This document shows, in pieces, positions 1-8,841 of a DNA stretch of 64,000 nt. Within the stretch, counting starts at the first letter, position 1. Every line of letters begins with the position of its first letter. Source of the stretch: Gemmatimonadaceae bacterium (GTDB lineage Bacteria; Gemmatimonadota; Gemmatimonadetes; Gemmatimonadales; Gemmatimonadaceae); assembly GCA_037721215.1 (NCBI GenBank), contig JBBJNV010000021.1, positions 1 through 64,000 on the forward strand. The letters are read 5' to 3'. The translations under genes were made by a program, and so were the position numbers. The notes below the pieces were generated by a model, which worked only from the letters and a program-made list of their open reading frames with translations, was not told the DNA's origin and made no database searches.

Positions 1-31
1 GCGGGGGATTTTTTACACCCCACAAGCTTTA

Positions 32-436
32 ATGCCAACTATCAATCAGCTCGTCCGGCAAAGTCGCCGCGACGTACCGAAGAAAGAAAAAGCGCCCGCG
101 CTCAAGTCCAACCCGCAAAAGCGCGGCGTCTGCACCCGAGTATATACGACAACCCCGAAGAAGCCCAACTCGGCGCTCCGAAAAGTTGCCCGTGTCCGCC
201 TCACCAATGGCTTCGAAGTCACCGCGTACATCCCGGGCGAAGGCCACAATCTGCAGGAGCACTCGATCGTGCTGATCCGTGGTGGTCGCGTGAAGGATCT
301 TCCTGGAGTTCGGTATCACATCGTGCGGGGTTCGCTCGACGCCTCCGGCGTCAATGGACGCAACAAGAGCCGCTCCAAGTACGGCACCAAAAAGCCCAAG
401 CCCGGCGCACCAGCTGCCGCAGGAAAGAAGAAATGA
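32..436 (+). CDS. rpsL: 30S ribosomal protein S12
   Basis: Small-subunit protein at the decoding centre. The 134-residue product carries the invariant S12 blocks [29 protein letters not shown] and [13 protein letters not shown]. The lysines that mutate to streptomycin resistance in other bacteria (in KKPNSA and RVKDLPG) are wild type. The C-terminus is a basic, Ala/Pro/Lys-rich tail. The gene overlaps rpsG by four bases (ATGA), so translation is probably coupled. The promoter lies mostly outside the window, and only a weak Shine-Dalgarno sequence is visible before the ATG. Confidence 0.98.
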   Translation: MPTINQLVRQSRRDVPKKEKAPALKSNPQKRGVCTRVYTTTPKKPNSALRKVARVRLTNGFEVTAYIPGEGHNLQEHSIVLIRGGRVKDLPGVRYHIVRGSLDASGVNGRNKSRSKYGTKKPKPGAPAAAGKKK

Positions 437-903
437 GCCGTCGCAAGAAGTCGGTAAAACGCCCGATTCTGCCTGATTCGCGGTACGAGAGCCAGACGGT
501 TTCGAAGTTTATCAACGCCATCATGTATCAGGGCAAGAAATCCACCGCCGAGCGGATCTTTTACGGCGCGATGGATCTCGTAGAGACTCGAACTGCTCAG
601 AGCGGCGTGACGATTTTCAAGCAGGCACTCACCAACTTGAAGCCGGCCGTCGAAGTCAAGAGCCGCCGCGTCGGTGGAGCGACCTACCAGGTTCCCGTCG
701 AAGTCCGCCCCGATCGCCGCACCGCGCTGGCGATGCGCTGGCTCATTACTTTCTCGCGCGGTCGTGGGGAAAAGTCGATGGCAGAGAAACTCGCCGCCGA
801 AGTTATTGCCGCGTCTAAAGGCGAAGGCAATGCGATCAAGAAGAAAGAAGACACACACCGCATGGCCGAAGCGAACAAGGCGTTCGCGCATTATCGCTGG
901 TAG
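433..903 (+). CDS. rpsG: 30S ribosomal protein S7
   Basis: Primary 16S rRNA-binding protein of the 30S head. The 156-residue length is standard for bacteria. Family motifs include [17 protein letters not shown] at the N-terminus, the central [11 protein letters not shown] block, and [10 protein letters not shown]. The start overlaps the rpsL stop. In most bacteria fusA and tuf follow; here a strong terminator and then insertion-sequence debris follow, so the str operon is split at this point. Confidence 0.98.
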   Translation: MSRRKKSVKRPILPDSRYESQTVSKFINAIMYQGKKSTAERIFYGAMDLVETRTAQSGVTIFKQALTNLKPAVEVKSRRVGGATYQVPVEVRPDRRTALAMRWLITFSRGRGEKSMAEKLAAEVIAASKGEGNAIKKKEDTHRMAEANKAFAHYRW

Positions 904-928
904 TCCATAGCTCGCTTTCGTAAGCTCG

Positions 929-967
929 CGCCCCGCTTGGTGTTACTGCACTGAGGGGGGCGTTTTT
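929..967 (+). terminator. Rho-independent terminator after rpsG
   Basis: A 14-position stem (929-942 with 949-962, one mismatch and two wobble pairs) encloses a six-base loop and is followed directly by five T (963-967). It lies 26 bases after the rpsG stop and would end the rpsL-rpsG transcript. Confidence 0.85.
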
Positions 968-1040
968 GCATCCCTATCTCGATACCTGGTGTCCTGAGTT
1001 CTCGGGACGAGCGTCAGATCTATGAGCGCATCGACACGGC

Positions 1041-1295
1041 GTGATGCTTCAGTTCATTCGGCCAGGAAAGCCCGTCGAGAACGCGTTCGTCCAAAGCTTT
1101 TATGGGAGGTTTCGGGAAGAGTGCCTGAACACCGAGTGGTTTACGCTTGAGCGACGCGCTCGAGCCTTGGAGGAAGGATTACAACGAAACTCGGCCACAC
1201 AGCGGCCTCGCTTTCCAAACCCCGAGGAGTATGCAAGAGAACTTAGAAGCAAGAGCAGGGACAACAACAACTCACCCCAACGACTCACAGCCTGA
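1041..1295 (+). pseudogene. IS3-family transposase, C-terminal remnant
   Basis: The remnant matches the end of the DDE integrase core of IS3-type transposases: GKPVENAFVQSFYGRFREECLN is close to the family block that contains the last catalytic Glu, followed by a region resembling NxxRPH. Only about 80 residues remain of an expected 270 or more, and no start or upstream transposase sequence is present. The inverted terminal repeat at 1307-1320 lies where the right end of such an element is expected, so this is the decayed right-hand part of an IS. It is probably inactive. Confidence 0.85.
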
Positions 1296-1306
1296 GTGAC
1301 TCCGCA

Positions 1307-1320
1307 CGGGGAGGAGGTCA
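1307..1320. repeat. IS right-end terminal inverted repeat
   Basis: The 14-base sequence CGGGGAGGAGGTCA is exactly inverted at 2080-2093. It ends in CA, as IS3-family right ends do, and sits 11 bases after the transposase remnant. It marks the outer edge of the left IS remnant and the left border of the segment carrying the low-GC methyltransferase. Confidence 0.75.
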
Positions 1321-1436
1321 CACCGGTTGAGATCACCAGCCTTAGATTATAAAATTATGGAGATCACCAGAAAAGGACTCATTCCATTTTCTTATCATGC
1401 TGGCGTATTGTCAGCACAGTTAATTGCTCTGCCCCT

Positions 1437-2063
1437 ATGAAACATTATGTGCAATACGGCTGTGGATTCAGCGCTCCGGCTGGCTGGGTAAATTACGATG
1501 CATCTCCCACCTTACGCATTGAAAAAATCCCTTTTTTGGGTCAATTGTATAAAAAAAACATTCAGCGTTTTCCGACCAATGTACGATACGGAGACATCAT
1601 AGCAGGATTGCCCGAGAATGAAGATAGCTGTGACGGCCTGTATTGTTCGCACATTTTGGAGCACCTGTCTTATGATGATTTCAACAAGGCTCTGGCAAAT
1701 ACATATAAGCTGTTAAAGCCTGGGGGGCTGTTTCGGTGTGTAGTACCCGACCTTAAAAGTGCAGCGGAAAATTACCTCGAAAGTTTTGAGCAATACCCAA
1801 ATCCGGCATCAGAGTTTTTGAAGGCAACCATGCTGGGCAAACGGCATAGAGACACAAGCTTGCGGGGCCTAATCAAATATTCTATGGGCAATTCAGAACA
1901 CTTATGGATGTGGGATCAAAAGTCGTTAATTTTTGAACTTCAACAAGCAGGTTTCAAAAGTTGCAGGCCTTGCTGTTTTAATGACAGTGCGGATGAAATA
2001 TTCAAACATGTGGAAGAAGCCGGCAGATTTGAAAACGCTGTTGCTATAGAATGTACAAAGTGA
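1437..2063 (+). CDS. SAM-dependent methyltransferase (class I, type 11-like), acquired
   Basis: 208-residue protein. The SAM-binding start is QYGCGFSAPAGWVNYDAS, a form of the GCG motif common in methyltransferases of surface-polysaccharide loci. It is followed by DGLYCSHILEHLSYDDF (motif with HILEHL) and the post-motif LLKPGGLFRCVVPDL. The substrate is unknown; a sugar or lipid-linked glycan is the usual association. Base composition is visibly AT-rich, with A and T runs near 1530-1560, unlike every other gene here. It lies between two inverted IS ends, 1307-1320 and 2080-2093. Both facts point to horizontal acquisition. No conserved neighbour suggests a pathway. Confidence 0.85.
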   Translation: MKHYVQYGCGFSAPAGWVNYDASPTLRIEKIPFLGQLYKKNIQRFPTNVRYGDIIAGLPENEDSCDGLYCSHILEHLSYDDFNKALANTYKLLKPGGLFRCVVPDLKSAAENYLESFEQYPNPASEFLKATMLGKRHRDTSLRGLIKYSMGNSEHLWMWDQKSLIFELQQAGFKSCRPCCFNDSADEIFKHVEEAGRFENAVAIECTK

Positions 2064-2079
2064 AACGTATTGCTATAGT

Positions 2080-2093
2080 TGACCTCCTCCCCG
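2080..2093. repeat. IS left-end terminal inverted repeat
   Basis: TGACCTCCTCCCCG is the exact inverse of 1307-1320 and starts with TG, as expected for the left end of a second IS copy in the same orientation. At most about 60 bases of that second element could follow before the surface-protein pseudogene begins, so it is a stub. Confidence 0.7.
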
Positions 2094-2152
2094 AGAGAGG
2101 AGCCATTTCGTAGGGTGTGAATCCTGATCTTGGTTCTCACCCCTTTCCTGGG

Positions 2153-2820
2153 TCAGGAGATCTGCAACTTTTCGAGCTGATCCCGGGCTGGGGTGAACAG
2201 GACCGACATCTGTGGCCCCGACGACGGAACGACCGTCTTTTCGTACACCGAATAACCGGGTGCTGATACTTCCAAAGTCATCTCCGCACCAGGAGTCAGA
2301 TTCTCGAAAATGAAGCCACCGTCGTAGCCCCACGCGTCGCACGGCGTCGTCTGTGCGATACTTCTGGCCGACGGCCCGCCCTCGCACCTGTCGAACAGTC
2401 GCACCCTCAATGCACACGCCAGAACCATCAACCACCATCCCCCAAAGGAAAGCCATCGCGGGAGCGGTCGTAAAAAACCAGTAGTAAAGCTGAAGCTGTC
2501 ATTGCCCCAAGTGCCTTGCCGCCAGCATCTTTGACCCCCGTCGTAACCGTCGCGGTTTAACTCCGATTAGCGGCTAGTGGCCCGTTGGGCGTAAAGGTCG
2601 CAATGCGAGTGCCGGCGTCGTACGTAACTGACCCGCAATTTGAGACGAAGGTCCGCCGGAAGAAAGGAAGAATGTCGCGCCGTTGATCGTTGACGCATTC
2701 ATCGCTTCGCTGAACGCGACATTGACCGGCGACGTCGCCGGCACGTTCTCGCTGCCATTCGCCGGGGTCGAAGCGGTCACTGCAGGCGGAACGTCATCCG
2801 GCGGCGGTGGTCGTGGAGCA
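2153..2820 (-). pseudogene. Frameshifted surface protein: Ig-like (Big_5) plus carboxypeptidase-regulatory-like domain
   Basis: Reading the minus strand and switching frames gives one recognisable C-terminal region. First comes an SbsA/Big_5-type Ig domain (PPAVTASTPANGSENV, FSEAMNASTINGATF, then YDAGTRIATFTPNGPLAAN, then TATVTTGVKDAGGKALG, then SFSFTTG). Next is a regulatory-like domain (VVDGSGVCIEGATVR, then CDAWGYDGGFIFENLTPGA, then APGYSVYEKTVV). At least four frame changes are needed within about 650 bases, so this is a decayed gene rather than a single sequencing slip. Its 5' end is lost near 2815, where it abuts the oppositely oriented protease gene. Confidence 0.75.
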
Positions 2821-3972
2821 ACTACAGGCGCCGTCACAAAAGTAGACGCAAATGATTGGGCCAGGGCCGCGAAGGGCGTTGGCAAGGCGATCGTTACCGC
2901 TACTGTAGATGGAAAAACCAGCTCACTTGCAGTCAACGTCGTTTCCCGAACACCCATCTCTGCCGTCGTGCGCGCAGCGATCCCGGTTGGTTTCCTGAAG
3001 TTGAACGGTTACACTCTGACTCTCCGGAGCGACGATGATTCGCTGACCCTTGGATCGACAAAGCTCTCGTCGTGGACCTTTTCGGGCTCGATGCTGTTGG
3101 CTGATACCGTGCAATACATTGCGCGCGGAGACACGACCGGCTCGGACGCCAGTTGGCCGAGCGCAATGATTGCAAACCGGGCCGACTTGCCCGCTTCAGT
3201 GTCAGTTGTCTTCATTCCGAAGACGGTTTCTCTCACGTCTGGAGCGTTCGCAGGCAGCGTGATCAGGACAGACATGTCGGACGCACTCTATCGCTGTGGC
3301 AGACCCGGCGATCAGTGCGTGAACGGATTCTATCCCGAGACATTTCGCACCGGCGTTGAAGCGTGGCCCTCATTTCCCGTACCGGTTGCTGTTACCGGCT
3401 TCGACCCGGCCGACTCCGCGACGATCTGGAGTGCGCTCAAGGCGATGGAAAGCGCAGTTGGACGTCAGTTGTTCGTACCCGTCAGCGAACACGATCCGGC
3501 GAATCGCATCACCGTGCGGATTGGCAATACCTACGGGTTCGCTGGCTACGCCCGTTGGCAGTTCAATACGTCCGACCAGATAACCGGCGCTTCGGTCTCG
3601 TTCAGAAGTGCCGGCGTCGTGTCACGGTCGCTCGTCCAGCACGAGTTCCTCCACGCTCTCGGATTTTCGCACACTTGCTCGTGGCCGTCGGTGATGGGCG
3701 GATATGGATGCGTTCCCGCGCCGGAGATGTCGTCCGACGACGTGGGCTATTTCGTCCTCGCCCAAGCCATTCACGACGCGGAAACACCTTTACGAATGGC
3801 GAACGGGCTGCTCCCCTGCGGCGCGATGAGCATTGGTGCGACGAGTCACGTGACGCAAAAGGTCAGCTGCGTGGGTGACAATTGGAAACCACCAATGGAA
3901 ACGGAAGAAGCGAGGCTCCGGCAGGCGCGCACGATTGGAAGCGTCACAGCGCAGCGAGACTCGGCACCATAA
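2683..3972 (+). CDS. Metzincin-type zinc metalloprotease, 5'-truncated
   Basis: The open frame encodes 429 residues, but homology-like sequence begins only near 2815 (GAVTKV ... IVTATVDGKTSSLAVNVV, the end of a bacterial Ig-like domain). The earlier part is antisense to the Ig-domain pseudogene, so the true N-terminus and export signal have been lost. The catalytic motif HEFLHALGFSH (residues 320-330 of the frame) gives three zinc-binding histidines and the catalytic Glu. WPSVM at 334-338 looks like a Met-turn. Four or more cysteines suggest an extracytoplasmic protein. It resembles secreted matrixin- or pappalysin-like proteins with Ig-like modules. Without a signal peptide or start it may no longer be expressed correctly. 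Confidence 0.7.
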   Translation: MIVDAFIASLNATLTGDVAGTFSLPFAGVEAVTAGGTSSGGGGRGATTGAVTKVDANDWARAAKGVGKAIVTATVDGKTSSLAVNVVSRTPISAVVRAAIPVGFLKLNGYTLTLRSDDDSLTLGSTKLSSWTFSGSMLLADTVQYIARGDTTGSDASWPSAMIANRADLPASVSVVFIPKTVSLTSGAFAGSVIRTDMSDALYRCGRPGDQCVNGFYPETFRTGVEAWPSFPVPVAVTGFDPADSATIWSALKAMESAVGRQLFVPVSEHDPANRITVRIGNTYGFAGYARWQFNTSDQITGASVSFRSAGVVSRSLVQHEFLHALGFSHTCSWPSVMGGYGCVPAPEMSSDDVGYFVLAQAIHDAETPLRMANGLLPCGAMSIGATSHVTQKVSCVGDNWKPPMETEEARLRQARTIGSVTAQRDSAP

Positions 3973-4044
3973 ACGGGGGGATCCAGCCAAAGGAGCGCGA
4001 ACCTGTCTTCACGTTTCCCCCCCGGACCGCGCTGCCACCTTACG

Positions 4045-4236
4045 TCAGCAGCATCGTGAACCGGGACGGTTGTAGCGGGTATCGGCCCGATCCCGGGCGA
4101 ACTCATCGCGCGTAAGCACGGAACTGCCTCCGTGATACTCACCCATGTGCGCCAGATACCGATCGTAGTCAGGGGCACCCAATATCGTGCGGACCGACCG
4201 CGCGATACTGGCGAGGGTTTGCGCGAGTCGGTCCAT
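4045..4236 (-). CDS. YbdD/YjiX family small protein (CstA partner)
   Basis: About 63 residues. The sequence GAPDYDRYLAHM, the TRDEFARDR block and the terminal GSRCC match E. coli YbdD (MPDYDNYVEHM, FFRERQDARYGG, RCC end). In known genomes this protein is encoded next to cstA or its paralogues and is thought to assist the transporter. The ATG at 4236 overlaps the stop of the S9 peptidase by one base (TGATG); a GTG at 4239 is an alternative start. It closes an operon cstA - S9 peptidase - ybdD. Confidence 0.88.
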   Translation of the reverse strand: MDRLAQTLASIARSVRTILGAPDYDRYLAHMGEYHGGSSVLTRDEFARDRADTRYNRPGSRCC

Positions 4237-6569
4237 CACCGGGCCGCGCTCCTCGCCGGCACCCGCGACGGCAGGTACCTCTCGAAGATCTCGAAGATCC
4301 GCCGGTACTCATCCGTCCACGACGACGGTCGCACAAACCCATGGTCCTCGACCGGATACACCGCAAGCTCCCAATCCTTCTTGCCAAGCTCGATCAGACG
4401 CTGGCTCAGCCGAACGACATCCTGAAAATGCACGTTCGTATCGACCATGCCATGCGCGATCAACAGCGGATCCTCCAGACCCTCGGCAAAGTAGATCGGT
4501 GACGACCGGCGATACGCGAGCGTGTCCGTCTGCGGGAAATTGAGAATCGCCGAGGTGTAGCCGTTGTTGTAATGCGCCCAGTCAGTGACACTGCGTAGCG
4601 CAGCACCCGCGCCAAAATCCTTCGGGTGCGTGAACAGTGCCATCATCGTGATGAATCCGCCGTAGCTGCCGCCGTAGATACCCACCCGCTCGGGATCTAT
4701 CGAATACTCCTTCCGAAGGTATCGCGACGCATCGACCTGGTCCTGCAAATCGCGGCCGCCCATGTGCCGGAAGATCGCCGTCCGCCAGTCTCGCCCATAA
4801 CCGTCCGATGCCCGGTAGTCGAGATCGAGCACCACGTAACCTTTTGACGCGAGATACTGATTGAACATGTACTCGCGCGGATACGACGACCAGAAATTGC
4901 CGACATTATGCAGGTAGCCCGCGCCATGGACGAAGATCACGCCGGCACCGTTCGGCTGAGCGCCCATGTCCCTGGGACGATAAATGTGAGCCGGCACCAT
5001 TGCGCCATCGGAGGCCGGAATCATCACGATCTCCGGCTCGATCCACTTGAACGACAGCCACTCCGAACTCGGCGACACCGTAAGCTGTGACATCGCCGCA
5101 CCCGGCCGGTTACGCATGAGGAACAGGTCGGGCGGACGGTTCACGAAAGAGTAGACATCGGCTATCCATTCGCCGTTGGGCGATAAGACTGCTGCGTGAC
5201 CCCCCGACCGCGTCGTGATGCGCTCGCGGGCGCCGCCCGCTACGGACATCCGATAGAGCTGCACCTCGAATGGCGACACTTCGCTGGTGTGCAGGTAGAA
5301 CGACTTTCCATCCGGAGAAAGTTCTGCACCCCTCACCTCCCACTTTCCGCGGGTCAGCTGGCGGCGATCGGTTCCATCCGCGGCTACTGTGTACACATGC
5401 GCGAAGCCATCGGCTTCGGACACGTACCAGAACCTTCGTCCTGCGTCATACCATCCGCCGCATCCGCCGCATGGGCCGCTCACCCACGCAGAGTCTCGAA
5501 GAGTCTCCAGAGTGACTATCCTGCCGGTGGACGCATCGATTGACTGGAGCAGCCGCACCTTGCTGTCGCCGGTGAACGCATAGAACGCGGCCCGCGTTCC
5601 CGCGTCGTTCCATCCGAGCAGTTGCACGAATCCATTTGCCGTATCGGAAGGAAATGGTTTCAGCCACTGGATCGATCCAGCTGACAATGAGACAAGTCCC
5701 ACACGTCCCTTGCCTTCGGCGTCACCCACTTTCGTTCGGCTTCGGATATCCTCTGTGAAACCGCTCTCGGTAACGTAGCGCGGTACGTCGGTGACCCGGT
5801 TACCCTGCACGGGAATTCGCGTCGAGATCAGCAGTCCCGTTCCCGCCGGCGAGACCGACAGCGAGGCGATTTCCTCTCCCCGCATCGTGTAGTATGCCTT
5901 GAGGCCGCGACCTTCCCGCTCCAGCCGCTCGGCCTTCTGGATGCTGTCCAAACGTACGCGGTCGCGGATGGCCTCGAACAACTCACGCTGCTGTTGCTCG
6001 AGGCGTCCGCGCTGTCCGGTGGGGCGCGCGGAATCCACCGGCTCGGGTCCGCTTCGAAGGTCCGTGACCTGCCGGATTACCCCGCCCTGCATCTCCAGTG
6101 AAAACACGTTGTTGTCGCGGACAAAGAAAACCTTGCCTGCATCGACAGAAAATTCGGGACTGCGCTCCCGCGCGATGGTCTGGGTCAACCGACGGGTGGT
6201 GCCTTTCCGCAGATCCGTCAGGTAGAGGTCACCATCGTATTCCACTACTGCCATTCGGTTGTCTCGCGATCGGTCACCGCGAGTGACCATTCCGCCCACT
6301 GAATCGAATTGCGCCGGCGACACTCGCTCCGGTTTTGAGCCGGCCGCGGCCCGCACGCGATACCGTTTTGGCGTTTCACGCCAGTCACTGCCCGGAGCAA
6401 CCCAGGTGAAGTATATCCAGCGGTTATCAGCGCTCCACCGAACGTCGCCGGGAGGCCGGCCGTACAGCTCGGGACCCCGCATGATATTTCTGATGGAAAA
6501 ATCGAACGCCGCCGGCTGTTGTGCGGCGAGCGGAGCGGCAAAAAGAATCGCGAACAGAGCTTTGCGCAT
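4236..6569 (-). CDS. S9 family peptidase (DPP IV / prolyl oligopeptidase type), secreted
   Basis: 777 residues with a short signal peptide (MRKALFAILFAAPLAAQ). The N-terminal two-thirds is a WD40-like beta-propeller (repeats such as RSPEFSVDAGKVFFV and RGAELSPDGKSFYL). The C-terminal third is an alpha/beta hydrolase with nucleophile Ser635 in GGSYGGF, Asp710 in GMVDTN and His743 in EDHGF. It would cleave oligopeptides, often dipeptides after Pro or Ala, in the periplasm. It lies between cstA and a YbdD-type gene in one operon, so it may generate peptides or amino acids taken up by CstA. Substrate specificity cannot be read from the sequence. Confidence 0.92.
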   Translation of the reverse strand: MRKALFAILFAAPLAAQQPAAFDFSIRNIMRGPELYGRPPGDVRWSADNRWIYFTWVAPGSDWRETPKRYRVRAAAGSKPERVSPAQFDSVGGMVTRGDRSRDNRMAVVEYDGDLYLTDLRKGTTRRLTQTIARERSPEFSVDAGKVFFVRDNNVFSLEMQGGVIRQVTDLRSGPEPVDSARPTGQRGRLEQQQRELFEAIRDRVRLDSIQKAERLEREGRGLKAYYTMRGEEIASLSVSPAGTGLLISTRIPVQGNRVTDVPRYVTESGFTEDIRSRTKVGDAEGKGRVGLVSLSAGSIQWLKPFPSDTANGFVQLLGWNDAGTRAAFYAFTGDSKVRLLQSIDASTGRIVTLETLRDSAWVSGPCGGCGGWYDAGRRFWYVSEADGFAHVYTVAADGTDRRQLTRGKWEVRGAELSPDGKSFYLHTSEVSPFEVQLYRMSVAGGARERITTRSGGHAAVLSPNGEWIADVYSFVNRPPDLFLMRNRPGAAMSQLTVSPSSEWLSFKWIEPEIVMIPASDGAMVPAHIYRPRDMGAQPNGAGVIFVHGAGYLHNVGNFWSSYPREYMFNQYLASKGYVVLDLDYRASDGYGRDWRTAIFRHMGGRDLQDQVDASRYLRKEYSIDPERVGIYGGSYGGFITMMALFTHPKDFGAGAALRSVTDWAHYNNGYTSAILNFPQTDTLAYRRSSPIYFAEGLEDPLLIAHGMVDTNVHFQDVVRLSQRLIELGKKDWELAVYPVEDHGFVRPSSWTDEYRRIFEIFERYLPSRVPARSAAR

Positions 6570-6692
6570 TTATGAAATGGATTGAGGTGAGAGGGATCCC
6601 GTCAGGCCCGACGCATATAGACTTCTGCGCTAACGCCGAGGGGGCTCGGTGGAATTCGAATGGACTTTTGCACAGGCACAAAAGGGCCGCAT

Positions 6693-8777
6693 TTACCCGC
6701 CGGCCGTCGCATCGATGGCGAAATCACGCAGGTGGCTGAATTGCACTTCGGTGCTGACCGGCCGCTTCCGTCCACTCAGAATCCGGGCCCATTCAACTGC
6801 CGAAGCAACGAGAATCACCAGTACCGAAACCATGAAGAAGCCGGCGACCGCGGCGTCGAGACGATCGTTGAAAATCATTCTGCGCGCGGCTTCGATGGTT
6901 TGAACGCCGGGCGGAAGATTGCCGGCCGCAATGAAGCCTTCGAGCATTCTGGCATGTGAAAGGAAGCCCAGCCTTGGATTGTCTGAGAAAATCTTGAGCC
7001 AGCCACCGGTCAGCGTGATGACCGTGAGCCATGATAACGGAAGGATCGTCGTCCACGCGTAACGTGCCTTGCCCATTTTGATGATAACAGTCGTGCCCAC
7101 ACAGAGCGCGACAGCGGCGAGCAGCTGATTGGAGAGCCCGAACAGTGGCCAGAGAGAATTGATTCCTCCCAGCGGATCCATCACGCCCTGATAGAGAAAG
7201 TATCCCCACATTGCCACGAAAACGGCGCTCGAACCGACGACTGCGGGATACCACGAAACGCGACCTATGGGAGCCCATATATGTTTGCCCAGATCCTGCA
7301 GCATGAACCTGCCGACCCGCGTCCCCGCGTCGAGCGTCGTGAGAATGAACAAGGCCTCGAACATGATGGCGAAGTGATACCAGAGTGCCATCGCACCGCT
7401 GCCGCCGAACACCGACGAGAAGAGGCTGGCCATGCCGACCGCCAGGCTCGGAGCGCCGCCCGTTCGTGAGAGCAGTGATGTTTCTCCCACCTGGCGCGCG
7501 AGTGATTCCATCTCGCCCGGTGCAATGCTGAATCCCCACGTCTGAATAGCCGCCGCTGCGCTCACCGCGGTCGTGCCCAGCGCCGCAACCGGAGCGTTTA
7601 TGGCAAAATAGACTCCGGGTGTCAGCACGCACGCCGCAATCAGCGCCATCACAGCAACGAGTGATTCGGTGAGCATCGCCCCATAGCCGATCATCCGTGC
7701 GTCGGTCTCCCGTGCGATGAGCTTGGGAGTCGTTCCGGAAGCGACGAGCGCGTGGAACCCGGAAATCGCACCGCACGCGATGGTGATGAACACAAAAGGA
7801 AAAACCTTGCCGGCGAAAACGGGGCCCGTCCCGTCAGTGAACTGCGTCACTGCGGGCATTTGGAGCGGTGGCAGGACGATGAGAATCCCAAGCGCGAGCG
7901 CGATGACGACGCCGATTTTCACAAACGCCGAGAGGTAATCGCGCGGCGCGAGCAGCAACCAAACCGGCAGCACCGACGCCGCAAAACCGTACCCCATGAT
8001 AAGCAGAGCGATGGTGGGCCCGCTCAACGTGAAGATCGGCGCCAGCACCGGATTCTCCGCCACCCAGCGGCCGGCATATAGCGCAAGGATCAGCAGGACA
8101 ACTCCGATTGCGGATGCCTCGAGTACGCGGTGCGGACGGAGCCAGCGCATGTAGCCGCCCATCAGCATCGCGATCGGTATAGTCAAGCCGATGGTCACGA
8201 CTCCCCACGGGCTCGATTTAAGAGCGTTGACGACGACCAGCGCCAGCACGGAGATCAGAACAATCATGATGCCGAGAACAGCGACAAGCGCGGTGTATCC
8301 CGCAACGGGGCCGATCTCGTCCTTTGCCATCTGGCCGAGCGACTTGCCGTCGCGGCGAAGAGATGAACAGAGGATAACGAAATCCTGCACTGCTCCGCCC
8401 ACCGCCACTCCGACGATGATCCAGAGCGCGCCCGGCAGAAAACCGAACTGCGCCGCGAGGGTGGGGCCAACCAAGGGCCCCGGGCCGGCAATCGCGGCGA
8501 AGTGATGCCCGTAGACAATCCACTTGTTGGTGGGTGTGTAATCCCGGCCGTCGTTCAGCCGGACCGCCGGAGTGGCGCGCTGGTCGTCGAGCTCAAACAC
8601 CTTTGCGCTGATGAAACGACTGTAGATGCGGTACGCAATGATGTACGTGCACACGGCGGCCGTCAGCAACCACGCGGCGTTCACCGACTCGCCCCGGGAA
8701 AGCGCGAGCCATGCGAAACTGGCTGCGCCGAGCAGGGCCGTCAGCACGAGCAGAATCGGCTCTGTTATCTTGCGCAT
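6693..8777 (-). CDS. cstA: CstA-family transporter (carbon starvation protein A)
   Basis: About 694 residues and many membrane segments. Family hallmarks are YTPTNKWIVYGHHFAAIAGPGPLVGP near the N-terminus, SSLRRDGKSLGQMAKDEIGP, and SGFHALVASGTTPKL in the middle. CstA and its relatives import peptides or pyruvate under carbon limitation. I chose the ATG at 8777 (MRKITEPILL); an in-frame TTG at 8816 would add 13 residues without membrane character. The S9 peptidase follows after about 120 bases and then a YbdD-type gene, so the usual cstA-ybdD pair is interrupted by a peptidase. Confidence 0.95.
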   Translation of the reverse strand: MRKITEPILLVLTALLGAASFAWLALSRGESVNAAWLLTAAVCTYIIAYRIYSRFISAKVFELDDQRATPAVRLNDGRDYTPTNKWIVYGHHFAAIAGPGPLVGPTLAAQFGFLPGALWIIVGVAVGGAVQDFVILCSSLRRDGKSLGQMAKDEIGPVAGYTALVAVLGIMIVLISVLALVVVNALKSSPWGVVTIGLTIPIAMLMGGYMRWLRPHRVLEASAIGVVLLILALYAGRWVAENPVLAPIFTLSGPTIALLIMGYGFAASVLPVWLLLAPRDYLSAFVKIGVVIALALGILIVLPPLQMPAVTQFTDGTGPVFAGKVFPFVFITIACGAISGFHALVASGTTPKLIARETDARMIGYGAMLTESLVAVMALIAACVLTPGVYFAINAPVAALGTTAVSAAAAIQTWGFSIAPGEMESLARQVGETSLLSRTGGAPSLAVGMASLFSSVFGGSGAMALWYHFAIMFEALFILTTLDAGTRVGRFMLQDLGKHIWAPIGRVSWYPAVVGSSAVFVAMWGYFLYQGVMDPLGGINSLWPLFGLSNQLLAAVALCVGTTVIIKMGKARYAWTTILPLSWLTVITLTGGWLKIFSDNPRLGFLSHARMLEGFIAAGNLPPGVQTIEAARRMIFNDRLDAAVAGFFMVSVLVILVASAVEWARILSGRKRPVSTEVQFSHLRDFAIDATAGG

Positions 8778-8841
8778 GAGGATGGAAGGCTGGAGTGAGG
8801 CGGTGAAAATGCTCAACGGTTATGTTTCCCGCAATCACATC

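Noticed and set aside
316-891. 191-residue frame opposite rpsG
   Set aside because: Antisense to two certain ribosomal protein genes.
1296-1436. Repeat GAGATCACCAG found twice near 1328 and 1360
   Set aside because: Only two short copies in an AT-rich spacer; too little to call a site.
6793-7776. 327-residue frame within cstA on the same strand
   Set aside because: Alternative frame of cstA, rich in Arg and Gly, with no homology signs.
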